This document shows positions 63,353 to 64,000 of a stretch of 64,000 nt of DNA, in pieces. The DNA comes from Pseudomonas capsici (GTDB lineage: Bacteria; Pseudomonadota; Gammaproteobacteria; Pseudomonadales; Pseudomonadaceae): NCBI RefSeq assembly GCF_017165765.1, contig NZ_JAFGZD010000005.1, forward strand, positions 1 to 64,000, in the 5' to 3' direction. The position numbers and the translations under genes were made by a program. The notes below the pieces were generated by a model. The model searched no databases. It had not been told where the DNA came from and was given only the letters and a program-made list of their open reading frames with translations. Within the stretch, counting starts at the first letter, position 1. Each line of letters opens with the position of its first letter.

Positions 63353-64000
63353 ATGATCACCATCGAAGACCTGCGTCTGGCCGTGACCCTGGCGCGCTCC
63401 GAATCCCTGAGCGCAGCCGCCAGAACTCTCAATGTTTCGCCGCCTGCGTTGTCCATGCGCCTGCGCAAGCTGGAGGCCTTGCTGGGTTCCGCCTTGGCCA
63501 GTCGGGATGCCCGACGCCTGAGCCTGACGGCGGAAGGCGAACGTTTTGCCCGGGAAAGTGCGGCCTTGCTGGAGCGTCTGGAAGCACTGCCCGAGTCTTT
63601 CAAACAGCCTGACGATCAACTGACTGGCACCCTGCGACTCGCCGCACCTTTCGGTTACGGCCGCCAACGCATTGCGCCCCTGCTGGCCCGTTTTGCGAAA
63701 CTGCATCCGGGGTTGCGCCTGCACCTGGATCTGCGTGAAACACCTTGGCCGGATCGTCATGACAGCGATGCCGTGATTCACATTGGCAGCATCAGTGACA
63801 GCTCATGGGTGGCCCGCACGCTGGTGCAAAACGAACGTTGGCTGTGTGCCAGCCCGCAGTACCTGAAAACCCATGGCGTGCCTCAGAGCCCTGGCGAACT
63901 GGCGAATCATCGCTGCATCTGTATTCGCGAGAACGAAGAAGACGTCACGCTCTGGCACCTGCGCAAACAGAGCGCCCGGCATACCGTGCGCATCGAGCCC
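63353..64000 (+). CDS. LysR-family transcriptional regulator (cut at window end)
   Basis: The first 216 residues of a LysR regulator. The winged helix-turn-helix is at the N-terminus (LAVTLARSESLSAAARTLNVSPPALSMRLRKLEALLG), followed by the start of the inducer-binding domain (GTLRLAAPFGYGRQRIAPLLARF, DAVIHIG, NERWLCASPQYL). It diverges from the DSD1-type gene by 96 bases and should control it. The C-terminus lies outside the window. Confidence 0.88.
   Translation, partial: MITIEDLRLAVTLARSESLSAAARTLNVSPPALSMRLRKLEALLGSALASRDARRLSLTAEGERFARESAALLERLEALPESFKQPDDQLTGTLRLAAPFGYGRQRIAPLLARFAKLHPGLRLHLDLRETPWPDRHDSDAVIHIGSISDSSWVARTLVQNERWLCASPQYLKTHGVPQSPGELANHRCICIRENEEDVTLWHLRKQSARHTVRIEP

Overview
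The window reads as chromosomal DNA of a fluorescent Pseudomonas, most likely of the P. syringae group. The evidence is an Entner-Doudoroff and glucose-uptake block in pseudomonad order, an Hxu-type heme system, HexR boxes, A-rich Hfq/Crc-type motifs, and REP sequences of the 'TCGCGAGCAAGCTCC' and 'GGAGCGAATTCATTCGCG' types between genes. Species assignment is inference. I see no rRNA, tRNA or CRISPR array and no intact transposase.

Layout. 0.2-2.1 kb: a TyrR-like sigma-54 activator (probable gcsR) and a DUF5064 protein. 2.2-7.7 kb: an iron-regulated heme-uptake unit on the minus strand, made of ECF sigma factor, FecR-type anti-sigma factor, TonB receptor, heme oxygenase and a YbaN-like membrane protein, with a near-perfect Fur-type palindrome in front. 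7.8-25 kb: central glucose metabolism. gap-1 diverges from edd-glk-gltR-gtrS; gtsABCD, the oprB porin and a hexose-6-phosphate mutarotase follow; then the repressor hexR diverges from zwf-pgl-eda. These proteins bring glucose through the outer membrane (OprB) and inner membrane (GtsABCD), phosphorylate it (Glk), and run Zwf-Pgl-Edd-Eda to pyruvate and glyceraldehyde-3-phosphate, which Gap-1 takes on. HexR and GltR/GtrS are the local regulators.

25-34 kb: a DUF3820 protein, a DUF2383-type four-helix protein, a membrane diguanylate cyclase, and a MexMN-like RND efflux operon carrying its own two-component system. 34.5-41 kb: a chaperone-usher fimbrial locus with an extra small secreted protein, a major subunit, two chaperones, an usher and a two-domain tip protein. 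41-55.7 kb: mostly core genes, namely a YkgJ protein, CheV, DsbB, cytochrome bo3 oxidase cyoABCDE, ilvE, a CoiA-like protein, a PheC-like dehydratase, and an ArsR regulator with an oxidoreductase.

55.7-60.2 kb: an accessory island, visibly AT-richer than its flanks. It holds a frameshifted, truncated remnant of an OLD/AAA-type ATPase, an HNH protein with a large unassigned C-terminal region, a DUF2971 protein, a TIR-domain protein with an unassigned beta-rich C-terminus, and at least two other decayed genes. This is the best candidate for an undescribed (probably anti-phage) system. 60.3-64 kb: core genes resume with an AraC regulator, a LysE exporter, a RidA protein with a D-threonine aldolase-like enzyme, and a LysR regulator cut by the window end.
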